NCBI GenBank assembly: GCA_023264435.1
Contig: JAHFMK010000037.1
Span: 1 to 5,849, forward strand
From: Candidatus Kaiserbacteria bacterium
Lineage (GTDB): Bacteria; Patescibacteriota; Minisyncoccia; Phycocordibacterales; UBA918
Direction of reading: 5' to 3'
Length of the DNA stretch: 5,849 nucleotides
Shown here piece after piece: positions 5,742 to 5,849 of the stretch; the first letter of the stretch is position 1; each line of letters begins with the position of its first letter. Position numbers and translations under genes: made by a program. The notes under the pieces were generated by a model. It had not been told where the DNA came from, made no database searches, and saw only the letters and a list, made by a program, of their open reading frames with translations.

Positions 5742-5849
5742 ATGATAGGGCTCATTGATTGCAATAATTTTTTTGTATCGTGTGAACGACTTTTTCGCCC
5801 TGATTTACAGAAAAAACCTGTTGCCGTTCTTTCTTCAAATGACGGTTGT
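5742..5849 (+). CDS. umuC: UmuC, catalytic subunit of DNA polymerase V (Y-family), N-terminal fragment
   Basis: Only the first 36 codons lie in the window; the frame is open to the right edge. The start MIGLIDCNNFFVSCERLFRP, followed by a segment ending in KPVAVLSSNDGC, matches the UmuC N-terminus (E. coli has ALCDVNAFYASCETVFRP and PVVVLSNNDGC). Asp6 is the first metal-binding aspartate of the Y-family polymerase active site. FFVSCE and SNDGC favour UmuC over DinB, and umuD upstream agrees. UmuC with cleaved UmuD carries out translesion synthesis. It is separated from umuD by a terminator and the REP-RAYT unit, so it must use its own promoter. Confidence 0.93.
   Translation, partial: MIGLIDCNNFFVSCERLFRPDLQKKPVAVLSSNDGC

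Overview
The window most likely comes from a Patescibacteria/CPR bacterium, probably of the Parcubacteria group. The basis is a very long repetitive secreted protein ending in a 'TQGFWQTH' domain, a membrane-tethered CAP protein, compact AT-rich intergenic regions, hairpin terminators of the form A-tract/GC stem/T-tract, start codons with no clear Shine-Dalgarno sequence, and a CPR-style REP-associated Y1 transposase. This is an inference from protein style; no rRNA or other marker gene is present.

Layout. (1) 1-3096 (+): the 3' part of a large surface or secreted protein, cut by the left edge. It has one partial and seven complete prealbumin/Cna-B-like repeats of 84-89 residues, two SdrD-B-like domains with Asp/Asn-rich loops, and a C-terminal domain of unknown function. 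A perfect 18-bp-stem terminator follows (3111-3156). (2) 3200-4336 (+): a three-TM protein with an extracellular CAP domain and a Ser/Thr-rich linker. (3) 4340-4783 (+): umuD, 3 nt after the CAP gene, with the self-cleavage site and the Ser/Lys dyad at the same spacing as in E. coli UmuD. A terminator follows at 4810-4836. (4) 4977-5710: a compact REP-RAYT-REP mobile unit, with the transposase gene on the minus strand (5008-5664). Two direct copies of a perfect 25-nt hairpin flank it, and a third identical copy, inverted, lies inside the transposase coding sequence. (5) 5742-5849 (+): the first 36 codons of umuC (DNA polymerase V catalytic subunit), cut by the right edge.

How it fits together. 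umuD and umuC, normally adjacent and co-transcribed, are here about 960 bp apart. Between them lie a terminator and a REP/RAYT element. umuC has its own consensus extended -10 box (TGATATAAT) placed so that transcription would begin at about its ATG, which predicts a leaderless mRNA. The transposase gene, and less clearly the CAP gene, show the same arrangement.

The most notable signal is the 25-nt REP-like hairpin embedded in frame in the transposase gene. The element therefore carries its own presumed recognition sequence as codons 47-54, immediately before the HUH catalytic motif. No tRNA, rRNA, CRISPR array or riboswitch was recognised.
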